Notes: generated from the sequence alone by a model not told the origin. A stretch of DNA of 64,000 nucleotides from Variovorax sp. JS1663 (GCF_002157355.1 NZ_LYMK01000019.1:1-64000), one strand, 5' to 3'. Positions 43,082 through 56,336 are shown, numbered from the stretch's first letter. A program made the numbers and translations.

Positions 43082-43390
43082 TCAATTCCGGTGCTTGAGC
43101 AAGTAGCGCCAAGTGAAGCCAGGAAAGGCCAGCACCAGGAACAAAGCCCCGGTGACAGCGTAGAACTCCCAGCCCTGCGGCGCGATCTGGCCAGCACGGC
43201 GCTCGAACAGCAGCCCGATGCCCCCGGCCAGGAAATAAAGGATCACCAGCTCCAGCAGCCGCAGGCCCAGCGACTTCTTCGGCTTGGCCCCGAGCGGCAC
43301 GAGGCCGAGCAGGCGCTCGTTCAGGAAAGGCAGGTTGGCGGCCAGCAGCGCGACCAGCAGGACCACCCAGACTGACGCACTCTGCGACAC
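43082..43390 (-). CDS. DUF2818 membrane protein
   Basis: 102 residues with three membrane helices (WVVLLVALLAANLPF, LLELVILYFLAGGIGLLF, FYAVTGALFLVLAF). It belongs to a family found directly after nuoN in Burkholderiales. Function is unknown; the constant position suggests a link to complex I assembly or the membrane arm. Confidence 0.88.
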   Translation of the reverse strand: MSQSASVWVVLLVALLAANLPFLNERLLGLVPLGAKPKKSLGLRLLELVILYFLAGGIGLLFERRAGQIAPQGWEFYAVTGALFLVLAFPGFTWRYLLKHRN

Positions 43391-43415
43391 GGGGACGGAG
43401 CGGACCTGGCCCGCT

Positions 43416-44903
43416 TCAGCCGGCCAGCGTGGCCACGATGGCGTCGGCGCACAGCGCCATCAGGCCACCCGGCACGATGCCCAGGATCAGGATCAGCGCG
43501 CCGTTGAGCGTCAGCACCGTACGCACATCACGCGGCGCGGAGACCGTGCTGGCCGTCATCGGCGCGTCGAAGTACATGACCTTGACCACGCGGATGTAGT
43601 AGAAGGCGCCGATCAGCGACATCACGACAGCGAACACCGCCAGCGCGATGTACATCCCCTGCCCCGACGCGATCAGCGCCTGCAGCACCGCCAGCTTGGC
43701 GTAGAAACCGACCAGCGGCGGGATGCCCGCCAGCGAGAACATGGCGATCGCCATCACGCCTGCATAAAGTGGGCTGCGCTGGTTGAGACCGGCCAGGTCG
43801 GTGATCTCCTCGCTCTCGAAGCCTTCGCGCGCCAGCAGCAGAATGATGCCGAAGCTCGCCAGCGTGGTGAGAACGTAGGTCACGATGTAGAACATCGAGG
43901 CGCTGTAGGCGAACTGGGCGTTGTACGTACTGTTGTTGACCACGCCGGCGATCAGGCCCAGCAGCATGAAGCCCATCTGCGAGATCGTGGAGTACGCCAG
44001 CATGCGCTTGAGATTGGTCTGCGCGATGGCCGCCAGGTTGCCTACCAGCAGCGAGGCGATGGCGAGCAGCGCCAGCATCTGCTGCCAGTCGATGGCCAGC
44101 GGCAGCAGCCCTTCCACCAGCAGGCGGATGATGATGGCGAAGGCAGCGAGCTCGGGCGCCGCGCCGATCATCAGAGTGACGGACGTGGGCGCGCCCTGGT
44201 ACACGTCGGGCACCCACATGTGGAACGGCGCCGCGCCGATCTTGAAGGCCAGACCGGCCACGATGAACACGAGCCCGAACACCAGCACCTGGTGGTTGAC
44301 CTTGCGGCTGGCAATGGCCTTGAACACCTCGTTGGTGTCGAGCGAGCCGGTGGCGCCATACATCATCGACAGGCCGTACAGCAGGAAGCCACTGGCCATG
44401 GCGCCGAGGACGAAGTACTTCATCGCCGCCTCGCTGGCCACCGCGTTGTCCCGCCGCAGCGCCACCAGGGCGTAGCTCGACAGGGTAAGCAATTCCAGGC
44501 CGAGGTAGATCACCAGGAAGTTGCTGCCCGAGATCATCACGAACATGCCCAGCAGCGCGAACATGCTCATGGTGAACATCTCCCCGCCGCGCAGCATGCC
44601 GCGGTCGGCGGCGTAGGGCCGGCCGTAGACCAGCGTGACCATCAGCGCCACGCTCGCGAAGCACTTGAGCCAATTGCCCATCGGATCGCTCACCACCATC
44701 CCGCCGAAGCCGTAGTGGCTCTTGGCATCGGTGGCCTGCATCCCCGTCAGCACGGCCACGACGGCCAGCGTGAGCAGAGTGAGCACGTAGGTGCGCGTGC
44801 GGTGGGTGTCGGTGGTGGACAGGTCGACCAGCGCGATGATGCAGGCCATGACCAGCAGCACCACCTCGGGGTAGATCGTCATCCAGCTGAGTTTGTCAAT
44901 CAT
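43416..44903 (-). CDS. nuoN: NADH-quinone oxidoreductase subunit N
   Basis: 495 residues, about 14 membrane helices. It is one of three antiporter-like proton-pumping subunits of the membrane arm of complex I. Typical segments are [37 protein letters not shown] and [20 protein letters not shown] text near 43990 ([20 protein letters not shown]). Starts 23 bases after nuoM. Confidence 0.97.
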   Translation of the reverse strand: MIDKLSWMTIYPEVVLLVMACIIALVDLSTTDTHRTRTYVLTLLTLAVVAVLTGMQATDAKSHYGFGGMVVSDPMGNWLKCFASVALMVTLVYGRPYAADRGMLRGGEMFTMSMFALLGMFVMISGSNFLVIYLGLELLTLSSYALVALRRDNAVASEAAMKYFVLGAMASGFLLYGLSMMYGATGSLDTNEVFKAIASRKVNHQVLVFGLVFIVAGLAFKIGAAPFHMWVPDVYQGAPTSVTLMIGAAPELAAFAIIIRLLVEGLLPLAIDWQQMLALLAIASLLVGNLAAIAQTNLKRMLAYSTISQMGFMLLGLIAGVVNNSTYNAQFAYSASMFYIVTYVLTTLASFGIILLLAREGFESEEITDLAGLNQRSPLYAGVMAIAMFSLAGIPPLVGFYAKLAVLQALIASGQGMYIALAVFAVVMSLIGAFYYIRVVKVMYFDAPMTASTVSAPRDVRTVLTLNGALILILGIVPGGLMALCADAIVATLAG

Positions 44904-44926
44904 CTCGTTCTCGTGTCAGGCTGGAC

Positions 44927-46402
44927 TCAGGGCAGCTTGGAAATCGCCACGTGACGCAGCAGCTCGGCCACGGAGGCATTGGTCGCATCGGTGAAGGGCT
45001 TGGGATACAGGCCCATCCACAGCACGGCGATCGCCAGCAGCGCCAGCATGAGGAATTCGCGGGCGTTGATGTCGTCCAGCTCCTTCACGTGGTCGTTGCC
45101 CACCGGTCCCAGGTAGACCCGCTTGTACATCCACAGCGTGTAGGCGGCGCCGAAGATCAGAGCGGTGGCAGCGCCCAGCCCCAGCCAGAAGTTGGCCTTG
45201 ACCGCACCGATGATCACCATCCACTCGCCGACGAAGCCGGCGGTCGCGGGCAGGCCGCAGTTGGCCATGGCGAACAGCAGCGCGAAGGCGGCGAACTTGG
45301 GCATGGTGTTGACCACGCCGCCGTAGTCCGCGATCTGGCGCGAGTGCACGCGGTCGTACAGCACGCCGATGCACAGGAACATGGCGCCCGAGACGAAGCC
45401 GTGCGCAATCATCTGCACGATGCCGCCGGAAATGCCCAAGTCGTTGAAGATGAAGAAGCCGAGCGTCACGAAGCCCATGTGGGCCACCGACGAATAGGCC
45501 ACCAGCTTCTTCATGTCCTGCTGGACGAGCGCCACCAGGCCGACGTAGATCACCGCGATCAGCGACAGCGCGATCATGAGCCAGGCCCACTCGTGCGCGG
45601 CATCGGGCGCGATCGGCATCGAGAACCGCAGGAAGCCGTAGGCGCCCAGCTTCAGCATGATCGCCGCCAGCACGGCGGAGCCGCCGGTGGGTGCCTCCAC
45701 GTGCACGTCGGGCAGCCAGGTGTGGACCGGCCACATCGGCACCTTCACCGCGAAGGCCGCGAAGAAGGCGAAGAACAGGAAGGTCTGCGCGGTGCCCGAC
45801 AGCGGCAGCTTGTGCCAGGTCAGGATGTCGAAGCTGCCACCCGACTTGTTGTACAGGTAGATCAGCGCGACCAGCGTGAGCAGCGAGCCCAGCAGTGTGT
45901 AGATGAAGAACTTGAAGGCAGCGTAGATCTTCTTAGGACCGCCCCAGATGCCGATGATCAGGTACATCGGGATCAGCGTCGCCTCGAAGAAGACGTAGAA
46001 CAGGATGCCGTCCAGCGCCGAGAAGGTGCCGATCATCAGGCCCGACAGGATCAGGAAGGCGCCCATGTACTGGTTGACGCGCTCGGTGATCACCTCCCAG
46101 GCCGAGATCACCACGATCACCGTGATGAAGGCCGTCAGCAGCACCAGCCACAGCGACAGGCCGTCGAGGCCCACGTGGTAGTGGATATTGAAACGGTCGA
46201 TCCAGGGCGTCTTCTCGACGAACTGCATCGCGGCGGTGCCGTTCTGGAAGCGCGTGAACAGCGGCACGGTGGCCAGCAAGCTCACGATCGAACCGACCAG
46301 CGCGATCCAGCGCACGATGCCCGCGTGCTGGTCCCGCCCGATGGCCAACAGCACGGCGCCGAACACGATCGGCACCCAGATGGCGAGGCTCAACATACCC
46401 AT
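44927..46402 (-). CDS. nuoM: NADH-quinone oxidoreductase subunit M
   Basis: 491 residues, antiporter-like membrane subunit. Landmarks are YVFFEATLIPMYLIIGIWGG (conserved Glu), VKVPMWPVHTWLPDVHVEAP and KKLVAYSSVAHMGFVTLGFF. It pumps protons in the membrane arm between NuoL and NuoN. Confidence 0.97.
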   Translation of the reverse strand: MGMLSLAIWVPIVFGAVLLAIGRDQHAGIVRWIALVGSIVSLLATVPLFTRFQNGTAAMQFVEKTPWIDRFNIHYHVGLDGLSLWLVLLTAFITVIVVISAWEVITERVNQYMGAFLILSGLMIGTFSALDGILFYVFFEATLIPMYLIIGIWGGPKKIYAAFKFFIYTLLGSLLTLVALIYLYNKSGGSFDILTWHKLPLSGTAQTFLFFAFFAAFAVKVPMWPVHTWLPDVHVEAPTGGSAVLAAIMLKLGAYGFLRFSMPIAPDAAHEWAWLMIALSLIAVIYVGLVALVQQDMKKLVAYSSVAHMGFVTLGFFIFNDLGISGGIVQMIAHGFVSGAMFLCIGVLYDRVHSRQIADYGGVVNTMPKFAAFALLFAMANCGLPATAGFVGEWMVIIGAVKANFWLGLGAATALIFGAAYTLWMYKRVYLGPVGNDHVKELDDINAREFLMLALLAIAVLWMGLYPKPFTDATNASVAELLRHVAISKLP

Positions 46403-46423
46403 TTTTCTTGTTCTCCCGGCGGC

Positions 46424-48451
46424 TTATCTGTTGAACCAGACGAAATACGTCATGAGGATGAAGATGCCCAGCAGCATCGCGAAGGCGTAGTGATAGATGT
46501 AGCCGGACTGCATCCAGCGCACCACGCCGGCGATGCGGCCGACCGCCTTCCAGGAGCCGTCGACGATGGCGCCGTCGATGATCGCCTGGTCGCCGCCCTT
46601 CCACAGGCCGGTGCCCAGGGCGCGCGTGCCGCGCGCGATGACGTGCTCGTTGAACCAGTCCATGTAGTACTTGTTGTCGAGCAGCTTGTAGATGGGGCTG
46701 AAGGCACGCTGGACCGCCGCCGGCAGCGCCGGGTTGACGAGGTACATGTACCAGGCCAGCACCACGCCGGCCAGCGCCAGCCAGAACGGCGGCGCAGTCA
46801 GGCCGTGCAGGGCCATGGCCATCGGTCCGTGGAAGGCCTCGGCCAGTTCCTTCATCGCAGGGTGCCTCGCGGCGTCGATGAAGATCGAGTCCTTGAAGAA
46901 CTCGCCGTAGAGCATCGGCTGGATGGTCATGTAGCCGATCACGACCGAGGGAATCGCCAGCAGCACCAGCGGCACCCAGACCACCCAGGGCGTCTCGTGC
47001 GGCTTGTGATCGTGATGATGATCGTCGTGGCCGTGCCCATGGTCGTCATGGTGCGCGTCGGGGTTCTGGTCGTAGCGTTCCTTGCCGTGGAAGACCAGGA
47101 AGTACATGCGGAAGGAGTAGAAGGCCGTGACGAAAACGCCGATCAGCACCGCCCAGTAGGCGAAGCCGGCACCCCAGAGGTGGCTCTCATGCACCGCCTC
47201 GATGATGCTGTCCTTCGAGTAGAAGCCCGCGAACAGCGGCGTGCCGATCAGCGCCAGCGAGCCCAGCAGCGAGGTGATCCAGGTGATGGGCATGTACTTG
47301 CGCACGCCGCCCATCCAGCGGATGTCCTGATTGTGGTGCATGCCGATGATCACCGAGCCGGCACCGAGGAACAGCAGCGCCTTGAAGAAGGCGTGGGTCA
47401 TCAGGTGGAACACCGCCACCGAGTAGGCCGAGGCGCCCAGCGCCACCGTCATGTAGCCCAGCTGCGACAGCGTGGAATAGGCCACCACGCGCTTGATGTC
47501 GTTCTGGATGATGCCCAGGAAACCCATGAAGAGCGCAGTGATGGCGCCGATCACCAGCACGAAGCTCAGGGCCGTGTCGCTCAGCTCGAAGAGCGGCGAC
47601 ATGCGCGTCACCATGAAGATGCCGGCCGTCACCATGGTGGCCGCGTGGATCAGCGCCGAGATCGGGGTCGGGCCTTCCATCGAGTCGGGCAGCCACACGT
47701 GCAGCGGAAACTGCGCGCTCTTGCCCATCGCGCCGATGAACAGGCAGATGCAGATGACGGTGATCAGCATCCAGTCGGTGCCGGGGAAGCTCAGCTTCGC
47801 CAGCTCGCCGCCCTTGGCGAAGGCCTCGCCGTAGTTCAGCGTGCCGGCGTAGGCGGCGATCAGTCCGATCCCGAGGATGAAGCCGAAGTCGCCGACGCGG
47901 TTGACCAGGAAGGCCTTCAGGTTGGCGAAGATGGCGGTCGGCTTGTTGTACCAGAAGCCGATCAGCAGGTAGGACACCAGGCCCACGGCCTCCCAGCCGA
48001 AGAAGAGCTGGAGCATGTTGTTGCTCATCACCAGCATCAGCATGGAGAAGGTGAAGAGCGAGATGTAGGCGAAGAAGCGGTTGTAGCCCTCGTCCTCTTC
48101 CATGTAGCCGATGGTGTAGATGTGCACCATCAGCGAGACGAAGGTCACAACGCACATCATCATGGCCGTGAGGCCATCGATCAGGAAGCCAACCTCCATC
48201 TTGAGGCCGCCCACCACCATCCATTCGTAGATGGTCTCGTTGAAGCGGGCGCCGTCGATCGCCACGCTCTTGAGCGTCATGGCCGAGATCACGAAGGCGA
48301 TGAACACGCCCAGGATAGTCAGCGAGTGCGAGGCAGTCCGGCCGATGCGGTTGCCACCGAACTTGGTGCCGAGAATGCCCGCGAGCACGGAGCCGGCCAG
48401 CGGCGCCAGGGGAACCGCGAGCAGTGCGGATGCGGAAAGAGTTGCGCTCAT
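46424..48451 (-). CDS. nuoL: NADH-quinone oxidoreductase subunit L
   Basis: 675 residues, distal antiporter-like subunit with the long lateral helix at the C-terminus. Landmarks are FFGWEAVGLVSYLLIGFWYN, AQFPLHVWLPDSMEGPTPIS and KRVVAYSTLSQLGYMTVALG. A histidine-rich loop (HHDDHGHGHDDHHHDHKPH) is inserted at about residue 465, between late membrane helices. Confidence 0.97.
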   Translation of the reverse strand: MSATLSASALLAVPLAPLAGSVLAGILGTKFGGNRIGRTASHSLTILGVFIAFVISAMTLKSVAIDGARFNETIYEWMVVGGLKMEVGFLIDGLTAMMMCVVTFVSLMVHIYTIGYMEEDEGYNRFFAYISLFTFSMLMLVMSNNMLQLFFGWEAVGLVSYLLIGFWYNKPTAIFANLKAFLVNRVGDFGFILGIGLIAAYAGTLNYGEAFAKGGELAKLSFPGTDWMLITVICICLFIGAMGKSAQFPLHVWLPDSMEGPTPISALIHAATMVTAGIFMVTRMSPLFELSDTALSFVLVIGAITALFMGFLGIIQNDIKRVVAYSTLSQLGYMTVALGASAYSVAVFHLMTHAFFKALLFLGAGSVIIGMHHNQDIRWMGGVRKYMPITWITSLLGSLALIGTPLFAGFYSKDSIIEAVHESHLWGAGFAYWAVLIGVFVTAFYSFRMYFLVFHGKERYDQNPDAHHDDHGHGHDDHHHDHKPHETPWVVWVPLVLLAIPSVVIGYMTIQPMLYGEFFKDSIFIDAARHPAMKELAEAFHGPMAMALHGLTAPPFWLALAGVVLAWYMYLVNPALPAAVQRAFSPIYKLLDNKYYMDWFNEHVIARGTRALGTGLWKGGDQAIIDGAIVDGSWKAVGRIAGVVRWMQSGYIYHYAFAMLLGIFILMTYFVWFNR

Positions 48452-48460
48452 ATGAATGTC

Positions 48461-48769
48461 CTAGCCCTTGAGCGCATTCAATTCGTCGACGTTGATGTTC
48501 GACTTGTTGCGGAACAGCAGCACCAGCAGCGCCAGCCCGATCGCGGACTCGGCCGCGGCCACGGTCAGGATGAAGAACACGAAGATCTGGCCGTGCATGT
48601 CGCCCAGGAAGTACGAGAAGGCGACGAAGTTGACGTTGACCGCCAGCAGCATCAGCTCGATGCACATCAGAAGCACGATCAAGTTCTTGCGGTTCAGGAA
48701 AATGCCGATCACCGACAGCGCGAAAAGCATCGCACCGAGCGACAGGAAGTGTCCGAGCGTGAGAGTCAT
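48461..48769 (-). CDS. nuoK: NADH-quinone oxidoreductase subunit K
   Basis: 102 residues, three membrane helices with the two buried glutamates of the proton path ([12 protein letters not shown] and [17 protein letters not shown]). Its ATG overlaps the nuoJ stop by 4 bases. Confidence 0.97.
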   Translation of the reverse strand: MTLTLGHFLSLGAMLFALSVIGIFLNRKNLIVLLMCIELMLLAVNVNFVAFSYFLGDMHGQIFVFFILTVAAAESAIGLALLVLLFRNKSNINVDELNALKG

Positions 48770-49413
48770 GCCTTGGTCTCCCCGGCCGCAGCCGAATCCT
48801 CGACCGCGGGCTGAGCCGCGCGGGTCACCGGCATCTGCACGACGCGCACGCGGTCGCGCGCCTTCACGCGGACCTGGTCGGCCGGGTTGACGTACTTGCT
48901 GTCCTTGCGCGTGCGCAGCGTCAGCGCGATGGCGGCGACGATCGCCACGAGCAGGATGACGGCGGCGATCTCCAGCGGGTAGAGGTACTCGGTGTAGAGC
49001 AGCTTGCCCAGTTCCAGCGTGTTGGAGTTCTCGGGGCCGGTCGCCATCGGGCGGCGCGGCTCGGCCAGGCGGAAGCCGCCCATGAGCACGGCAGCCATTT
49101 CAAGCGCGATCAGCGCGCCGACGCCCGCGGCGAGCGGGAAGTGCTTCCAGAAACCCTGCCGCAGCGCGTCGACATTGATGTCGAGCATCATCACCACGAA
49201 CAGGAACAGCACCATCACCGCGCCCACGTAGACCAGCACCAGAGAGATCGCGAGGAACTCGGCGCGCAGCAGCAGCCAGATGGCCGAAGCCTGGAAGAAG
49301 GCGAGCACCAGGTACAGCGCCGCATACACGGGGTTGCGCGAGGTGATGACGCGGAAGGCTGCAAACAGCAGCACCGCGGCGAACAGGTAGAACAGACCGG
49401 TCTTGATGTCCAT
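48766..49413 (-). CDS. nuoJ: NADH-quinone oxidoreductase subunit J
   Basis: 215 residues from ATG 49413. Five membrane helices in the first 165 residues, including the conserved [21 protein letters not shown] basic, soluble C-terminal tail of about 45 residues follows. It is part of the membrane-arm junction with NuoH and NuoK. Confidence 0.96.
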   Translation of the reverse strand: MDIKTGLFYLFAAVLLFAAFRVITSRNPVYAALYLVLAFFQASAIWLLLRAEFLAISLVLVYVGAVMVLFLFVVMMLDINVDALRQGFWKHFPLAAGVGALIALEMAAVLMGGFRLAEPRRPMATGPENSNTLELGKLLYTEYLYPLEIAAVILLVAIVAAIALTLRTRKDSKYVNPADQVRVKARDRVRVVQMPVTRAAQPAVEDSAAAGETKA

Positions 49414-49450
49414 GATCGGTTTCGTTTTTGTGGTTCGGGCCAGGTCCGCG

Positions 49451-49969
49451 TCAGCGGTACTTGGCGTCGGCCGCCTTGTTGGCGGCGATTTCTTTTTCGT
49501 AGCGGTCGCCCACGGCCAGCAGCATGTCCTTGGTGAAGTACAGGTCGCCGCGCTTCTCTCCGTGGTATTCGAAGATGTGGGTCTCGACGATGGAGTCAAC
49601 CGGGCAGCTCTCTTCGCAGAAGCCGCAGAAGATGCACTTGGTCAGGTCGATGTCGTAGCGTGTGGTGCGGCGCGAGCCGTCGTCGCGCACGTCGGATTCG
49701 ATGGTGATGGCCAGCGCCGGGCAGACTGCCTCGCAGAGCTTGCAGGCGATGCAGCGCTCCTCGCCGTTTTCATAGCGGCGCAGCGCGTGCAGGCCGCGGA
49801 AGCGCGGCGAGAGCGGCGTCTTCTCCTCGGGGAACTGAACCGTGATCTTCCGGCTGAAGGCGTACTTGCCGGTGATGGCCAGGCCCTTGAACAGTTCCAC
49901 CAGCATGAAGCTGGACAGGAAGTCCTTGAGCGAGAACGGCGCGTTGGTCGTGACAGTGTTCGCAGCCAT
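49451..49969 (-). CDS. nuoI: NADH-quinone oxidoreductase subunit I
   Basis: 172 residues. Two ferredoxin-type 4Fe-4S motifs, C73-C76-C79-C83 and C112-C115-C118-C122, carry clusters N6a and N6b toward N2. The N-terminal helix ([17 protein letters not shown]) anchors it to the membrane face. Starts 5 bases after nuoH. Confidence 0.97.
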   Translation of the reverse strand: MAANTVTTNAPFSLKDFLSSFMLVELFKGLAITGKYAFSRKITVQFPEEKTPLSPRFRGLHALRRYENGEERCIACKLCEAVCPALAITIESDVRDDGSRRTTRYDIDLTKCIFCGFCEESCPVDSIVETHIFEYHGEKRGDLYFTKDMLLAVGDRYEKEIAANKAADAKYR

Positions 49970-49974
49970 GGCGA

Positions 49975-51051
49975 TTACTTCCAGATGTTGAACGGGGTCT
50001 GCATCCAGACACCGACCACCACCAGCCACACCAGCGTGACCGGAATGAAGATCTTCCAGCCCAGACGCATGATCTGGTCGTAGCGGAAGCGGGGGAAGGT
50101 CGAGCGGACCCACAGGAACATGGTGACCACGGCAAAGGTCTTGAGGCCGAGCCAGATCCAGCCCGGAATGAAGCCGAGGAACTCGAAGGGAGGAAGCCAG
50201 CCGCCGAGGAACAGGATCACCGTCAGGATGGAGACGAGCCACATGTTGGCGTACTCGGCCAGGAAGAACATGGCGAAGCTCATGCCCGAGTACTCGATCA
50301 TGTGGCCGGCGACGATTTCCGACTCGCCCTCCACCACGTCGAAGGGGTGGCGGTTGGTCTCGGCCAGGCCCGAGATGAAGTAGACCAGGAAGATCGGCAG
50401 CAGCGGCAGCCAGTTCCACGACAGGAAACCCACGCCCATCGAGGCGAAGATGCCCTTGCCCTGCCCCATCACGATGTCGCTCATGTTGAGGCTGGCGGAG
50501 ACCATCAGCACCACCACGAAGGCGAAGCCCATCGCGATTTCATAGCTCACCATCTGGGCCGAGGCGCGCAGCGCACCCAGGAAGGCGTACTTCGAGTTCG
50601 AGGCCCAGCCGGCGATGATCACGCCGTACACCTCGAGCGAAGTGATGGCCATGACGAAGAGCAGGCCGGCGTTGATGTTCGCCAGCGCGACGTCGGGGCC
50701 GAAGGGAATGACCGCCCAGGCAGCCAGAGCCGGCATGATGGTCATGATCGGCCCCAGCAGGAACAGGCCCTTGTTGGCGACCGTGGGAAGGATGATTTCC
50801 TTGGTCAGCAGCTTCAGCGCGTCGGCGATGGGCTGCAGCAGGCCGAGCGGCCCGATGCGGTTGGGGCCCACGCGAATCTGGGTGAAGCCGATGGCCTTGC
50901 GCTCCCACAGCGTGAGGTAGGCGACCGCACCCATCAGGGGTAGCACCACCACCACGATCTTGATGAGGGTCCAGATGACCGGCCAGGCGATCGCGGTCCA
51001 CCAGTGGGCCGAAATCAGGCCCAGGCCGAAGCCGTGCAGGCTGTCGATCAT
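49975..51051 (-). CDS. nuoH: NADH-quinone oxidoreductase subunit H
   Basis: 358 residues, eight to nine membrane helices. It forms the quinone chamber: [40 protein letters not shown] (charged loop E-channel) and [11 protein letters not shown]. Its ATG overlaps the nuoG stop by 4 bases. Confidence 0.97.
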   Translation of the reverse strand: MIDSLHGFGLGLISAHWWTAIAWPVIWTLIKIVVVVLPLMGAVAYLTLWERKAIGFTQIRVGPNRIGPLGLLQPIADALKLLTKEIILPTVANKGLFLLGPIMTIMPALAAWAVIPFGPDVALANINAGLLFVMAITSLEVYGVIIAGWASNSKYAFLGALRASAQMVSYEIAMGFAFVVVLMVSASLNMSDIVMGQGKGIFASMGVGFLSWNWLPLLPIFLVYFISGLAETNRHPFDVVEGESEIVAGHMIEYSGMSFAMFFLAEYANMWLVSILTVILFLGGWLPPFEFLGFIPGWIWLGLKTFAVVTMFLWVRSTFPRFRYDQIMRLGWKIFIPVTLVWLVVVGVWMQTPFNIWK

Positions 51052-53189
51052 GCGAAGACCTCCTGCGCGGCCCGTGCATCGGCGGTGAGTTGCAGCGAAG
51101 GTGCGCGGCGCACGATCGAGTCGAGCTGGTAGATGCGGGCGACGGACGGTGCGGGGGCATCGGCGCTGCGTTCGCCATCGGCGCGCGCAGCGGTCGCATT
51201 GCTGAGTTTCCCGGCCGGCAGCAGGCCCGCAGCCAGGCCGATGTCCGCCTGCACCTCGCTCACCGATTCGAAGGAGAAGCCCTGCAGACCCAGCAGGTTC
51301 GCCAGGACGCGCAGCACCTTCCAGGCAGGGCGAGTCTCGCCCTGCGGCTTCACCACCGCGTGGAAGCTCTGCACCCGGCCTTCGGCGTTCACAAAGGTGC
51401 CGGGGGTTTCGGTGAAGGGCGCAATGGGCAGCAGCACGTCGCTGAATTCCAGGTTGGCCTTGAAGGGGCTCAGCGTCACGACCATCTGGGCGTGCGTCAG
51501 CGCATCGGCCGCAGCGGCGCCGGCGGCCGAATCGAAGACGGGCTCGGTGTTCAGCAGCAGCGCGGCCTTGAGCGAGCCGGCAAGCATCTGGCCCGCATTC
51601 AGCCCGCCTTCGCCGGGCAGCGCGCCGACCAGTTGCGCACCGACGGTGTTGGCCGCCTCGGTCAGGTAGCCGACGCTGGCGCCAGTCTGTGCGCCCAGCC
51701 AGTTCGACAGCGACAGGAGCGCGCCGGCCTGGGCGTGGTGGGCGGCTGCGTTACCGAGCAGGATGGCCTTGCGTTCGCCACCGAGCAGCGAGGCGGCGAT
51801 GGCCTTCGCCCGGTCACCAGGCTCGGTCGAACGGGCCACGGGTGCGACGGCGCCGCTGCTCGCGGCCACGGCGGCGGCGATCTCGGCCAGCGCATCGACC
51901 CAATCCTGGGCCGGCACGCGCACCGGATTCGCCACTTGCATGGCCCAGGCCTCGTCGTCGGCCAGCAGCTCTGCCGAGGTCAGCGCGCTGAGCGTCGCGC
52001 CCTTGCGCACCGCCTGACGGATGCGCTGCGCGAACAAAGGATGGTCCTTGCGCAGGTTGGTGCCGACCACCAGCACGCGCTGCAGTTGCGACAGCGAGGC
52101 AATCGAGGTGCCCAGCCAGCGCACGCCCTCGGCGGCGCCGAACTCGGCATGGCGCAAGCGGTGGTCAATGTTGGTGCTGCCCAGGCTTTGCAGCAGCAGC
52201 TTGGCCAGGTGCAGCTCTTCCAGCGTGCTGTGCGGACTGACGAGCGCACCGATGCTTTGCGCGCCATGGTCCGTTTTGATCTGCTTGAGACCATTGGCCA
52301 CGTACTCGAGCGCGGTCTGCCAGTCGACCTGCTGCCACTGACCGCCCTGCTTGAGCATGGGCTGCGTGAGGCGCTCGGGGCCGTTCAGGGCCTCGTAGGA
52401 GAAGCGGTCGCGGTCCGCGATCCAGCACTCGTTGACGTCTTCATTCTCCAACGGCACCACGCGCATCACACGGTTGTTCTTGACCTGGACGATCAGGTTG
52501 GCGCCGGTGGAATCGTGCGGGCTGACCGACTTGCGGCGCGACAGCTCCCAGGTGCGAGCACTGTAGCGGAAGGGCTTGCTGGTCAGCGCGCCCACCGGGC
52601 AGATGTCGATCATGTTGCCCGAGAGCTCGGAATCGACCGAGCCGCCGATGAAGGTCTCGATCTCGGAATGCTCGCCGCGGTGGGACATGCCCAGTTCCAT
52701 CACGCCGGCCACTTCCTGGCCGAAGCGCACGCAGCGGGTGCAATGGATGCAGCGGCTCATCTCTTCCATGCTGATGAGCGGGCCCACGTCCTTGTGGAAC
52801 ACCACGCGCTTCTCTTCCTCGTAGCGCGAGGAAGAGCCGCCGTAGCCCACCGCCAGGTCCTGCAGTTGGCATTCGCCGCCCTGGTCGCAGATCGGGCAGT
52901 CCAGCGGGTGATTGATGAGCAGGAACTCCATGACCGACTGCTGGGCCTTGATGGCCTTGTCGCTCTTGGTGCGCACGATCATGCCTTGCGTCACCGGCGT
53001 GGCGCAGGCCGGCATCGGCTTGGGCGCCTTTTCGACGTCGACCAGGCACATGCGGCAGTTGGCCGCGATGCTGAGCTTCTTGTGATAGCAGAAGTGCGGG
53101 ATGTAGGTGCCAGCCTTGTCGGCCGCATGCATCACCATGCTGCCTTCGGTCACTTCGACCTTCTTGCCGTCGAGTTCGATTTCAACCAT
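51048..53189 (-). CDS. nuoG: NADH-quinone oxidoreductase subunit G
   Basis: 713 residues. The N-terminal 2Fe-2S ligands are C34, C45, C48 and C62. His/Cys-type 4Fe-4S binding follows ([30 protein letters not shown]). The remainder is molybdopterin-oxidoreductase-like without a cofactor role. It passes electrons from NuoF to NuoI. Confidence 0.96.
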   Translation of the reverse strand: MVEIELDGKKVEVTEGSMVMHAADKAGTYIPHFCYHKKLSIAANCRMCLVDVEKAPKPMPACATPVTQGMIVRTKSDKAIKAQQSVMEFLLINHPLDCPICDQGGECQLQDLAVGYGGSSSRYEEEKRVVFHKDVGPLISMEEMSRCIHCTRCVRFGQEVAGVMELGMSHRGEHSEIETFIGGSVDSELSGNMIDICPVGALTSKPFRYSARTWELSRRKSVSPHDSTGANLIVQVKNNRVMRVVPLENEDVNECWIADRDRFSYEALNGPERLTQPMLKQGGQWQQVDWQTALEYVANGLKQIKTDHGAQSIGALVSPHSTLEELHLAKLLLQSLGSTNIDHRLRHAEFGAAEGVRWLGTSIASLSQLQRVLVVGTNLRKDHPLFAQRIRQAVRKGATLSALTSAELLADDEAWAMQVANPVRVPAQDWVDALAEIAAAVAASSGAVAPVARSTEPGDRAKAIAASLLGGERKAILLGNAAAHHAQAGALLSLSNWLGAQTGASVGYLTEAANTVGAQLVGALPGEGGLNAGQMLAGSLKAALLLNTEPVFDSAAGAAAADALTHAQMVVTLSPFKANLEFSDVLLPIAPFTETPGTFVNAEGRVQSFHAVVKPQGETRPAWKVLRVLANLLGLQGFSFESVSEVQADIGLAAGLLPAGKLSNATAARADGERSADAPAPSVARIYQLDSIVRRAPSLQLTADARAAQEVFA

Positions 53190-53205
53190 GTTCGTGTTTT
53201 CTCGC

Positions 53206-54542
<1,337 letters not shown>

Positions 54543-54546
<4 letters not shown>

Positions 54547-55073
54547 TGCGCGCCCTCCGCCTTCGCGTTGCGCAGGCCGTCGATGAGCTGGTCAAGCTTG
54601 TCGTTGCTCATGAAGCTGCACATGGTCTGATCGTTGACCAGCATCACGGGCGAATCGGCGCAGGCGCCCAGGCACTCGCTCTGCTGCAGGGTGAACATGC
54701 CGTCGGCCGTGGTCTCGCCCATCCGGATGCCCAGCTTCTTCTCGAGGTGCGCCAGCGCCACGGCGCCGTCGCGCAGCTGGCACGGCAGGTTGGTGCAGAC
54801 GTTGAGCTTGTAGCGGCCCACCGGCTGCTGGTTGTACATGTTGTAGAAGGTCGTGACCTCGTGCACCGCAATCGGCGCCATGCCGAGGTAGGCCGCGATC
54901 TCGCGCTCGCGCTGGGTGCTGACGTAGCCCTCTTCCTTCTGGACGATCGTGAGGCAGGCCATCACGGCCGACTGCTTGCCGGCCGGCGGGTACTTGGCGA
55001 CCTCGCGCGCGAAGAGATCCAGGATGGCCGCCGGCAGCGGCGGCTGGGTGCTCTGGTTGGTGTCGGGAGTCAT
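54543..55073 (-). CDS. nuoE: NADH-quinone oxidoreductase subunit E
   Basis: 176 residues from ATG 55073; an in-frame GTG at 55085 overlapping the nuoD stop is an alternative. The thioredoxin-like 2Fe-2S cluster N1a is held by C93, C98, C134 and C138 ([26 protein letters not shown]). Confidence 0.96.
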
Positions 55074-55081
55074 GCGTTCGC

Positions 55082-56335
55082 TCACCTGTCGATTTCGCCG
55101 AAGACGATGTCCATGGTGCCGATCACCGCGACCGCGTCGGCGATCATGTGGCCGCGCGACATCTCGTCGAGCGCGGCCAGATGCGGGAAGCCCGGGGCAC
55201 GAATCTTCAGGCGGTAGGGCTTGTTGGCGCCATCGCTCACGAGATAGATGCCGAACTCCCCCTTTGGATGCTCGACGGCGGCGTACGCCTCGCCCTCGGG
55301 CACGTGGAAGCCTTCGGTGAAGAGCTTGAAATGGTGGATCAGCTCCTCCATGTTCGCCTTCATCGATTCGCGCGCGGGCGCGGCCACCTTGTGGTTGTCG
55401 GTGATCACCGGGCCCGGATTGGCGCGCAGCCAAGCCGAGCATTGCTGGATGATTCGATTGGCCTGGCGCATCTCCTCGACACGGACCAGGTAGCGGTCGT
55501 AGCAGTCGCCCGTCCTGCCGATCGGCACATCGAAGTCCATGCGGTCGTAGACGTCGTAGGGCTGCTTCTTGCGCAGGTCCCACTCGACGCCGGAGCCGCG
55601 CAGCATCGGGCCAGTGAAGCCGAGGTTGAGCGCACGCTCGGGCGAGACCACGCCGATGCCGACGGTGCGCTGCTTCCAGATGCGGTTGTCGGTGAGCAGC
55701 GTCTCGTACTCGTCGACCATCTTGGGAAAGCGCTTGCAGAAGTCGTCGACGAAGTCCAGCAGCGAGCCCTGGCGGTTTTCGTTGAGCTTCTCGATCGCCT
55801 TGGCGTTCTTTATCTTGCTGACCTTGTACTGCGGCATCGCGTCCGGCAGGTCGCGGTAGACGCCGCCCGGACGAAAATAGGCCGCGTGCATGCGCGCACC
55901 CGAGACCGCCTCGTACATGTCGAACAGGTCCTCGCGCTCGCGGAAGCAGTAGATGAGCATGTTCATCGCACCGCAGTCCAGCCCGTGCGCGCCCAGCCAC
56001 AGCAGGTGGTTCAAGAGGCGCGTGATCTCGGCAAACATCACGCGGATGTACTGCGCGCGCAGCGGCACTTCCAGGCCGAGCAAGCGCTCGATGGCCAGGC
56101 AGTAGGCGTGCTCGTTGCTCATCATCGAGACGTAGTCCAACCGGTCCATGTAGGGCAGCGACTGGATGTAGGTACGCGTCTCGGCCAATTTCTCGGTGGC
56201 GCGGTGCAGCAGGCCGATGTGCGGGTCCGCGCGCTGGATCACTTCGCCGTCGAGCTCGAGCACCAAGCGCAACACCCCGTGCGCTGCCGGATGCTGGGGG
56301 CCGAAGTTGAGCGTGTAGTTCTTGATTTCCGCCAT
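55082..56335 (-). CDS. nuoD: NADH-quinone oxidoreductase subunit D
   Basis: 417 residues, the hydrogenase-large-subunit-like protein lining the quinone site with NuoB. The opening [20 protein letters not shown] (quinone-site His) and the segment [20 protein letters not shown] are diagnostic. It ends [12 protein letters not shown] as usual. Confidence 0.97.
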   Translation of the reverse strand: MAEIKNYTLNFGPQHPAAHGVLRLVLELDGEVIQRADPHIGLLHRATEKLAETRTYIQSLPYMDRLDYVSMMSNEHAYCLAIERLLGLEVPLRAQYIRVMFAEITRLLNHLLWLGAHGLDCGAMNMLIYCFREREDLFDMYEAVSGARMHAAYFRPGGVYRDLPDAMPQYKVSKIKNAKAIEKLNENRQGSLLDFVDDFCKRFPKMVDEYETLLTDNRIWKQRTVGIGVVSPERALNLGFTGPMLRGSGVEWDLRKKQPYDVYDRMDFDVPIGRTGDCYDRYLVRVEEMRQANRIIQQCSAWLRANPGPVITDNHKVAAPARESMKANMEELIHHFKLFTEGFHVPEGEAYAAVEHPKGEFGIYLVSDGANKPYRLKIRAPGFPHLAALDEMSRGHMIADAVAVIGTMDIVFGEIDR

Positions 56336-56336
56336 G

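Noticed and set aside
44951..48814. A 1287-codon plus-strand open frame opposite nuoM-nuoL-nuoK
   Set aside because: It mirrors the codon structure of the nuo genes on the other strand; composition is dominated by His, Gln, Arg and Asp, without motifs.
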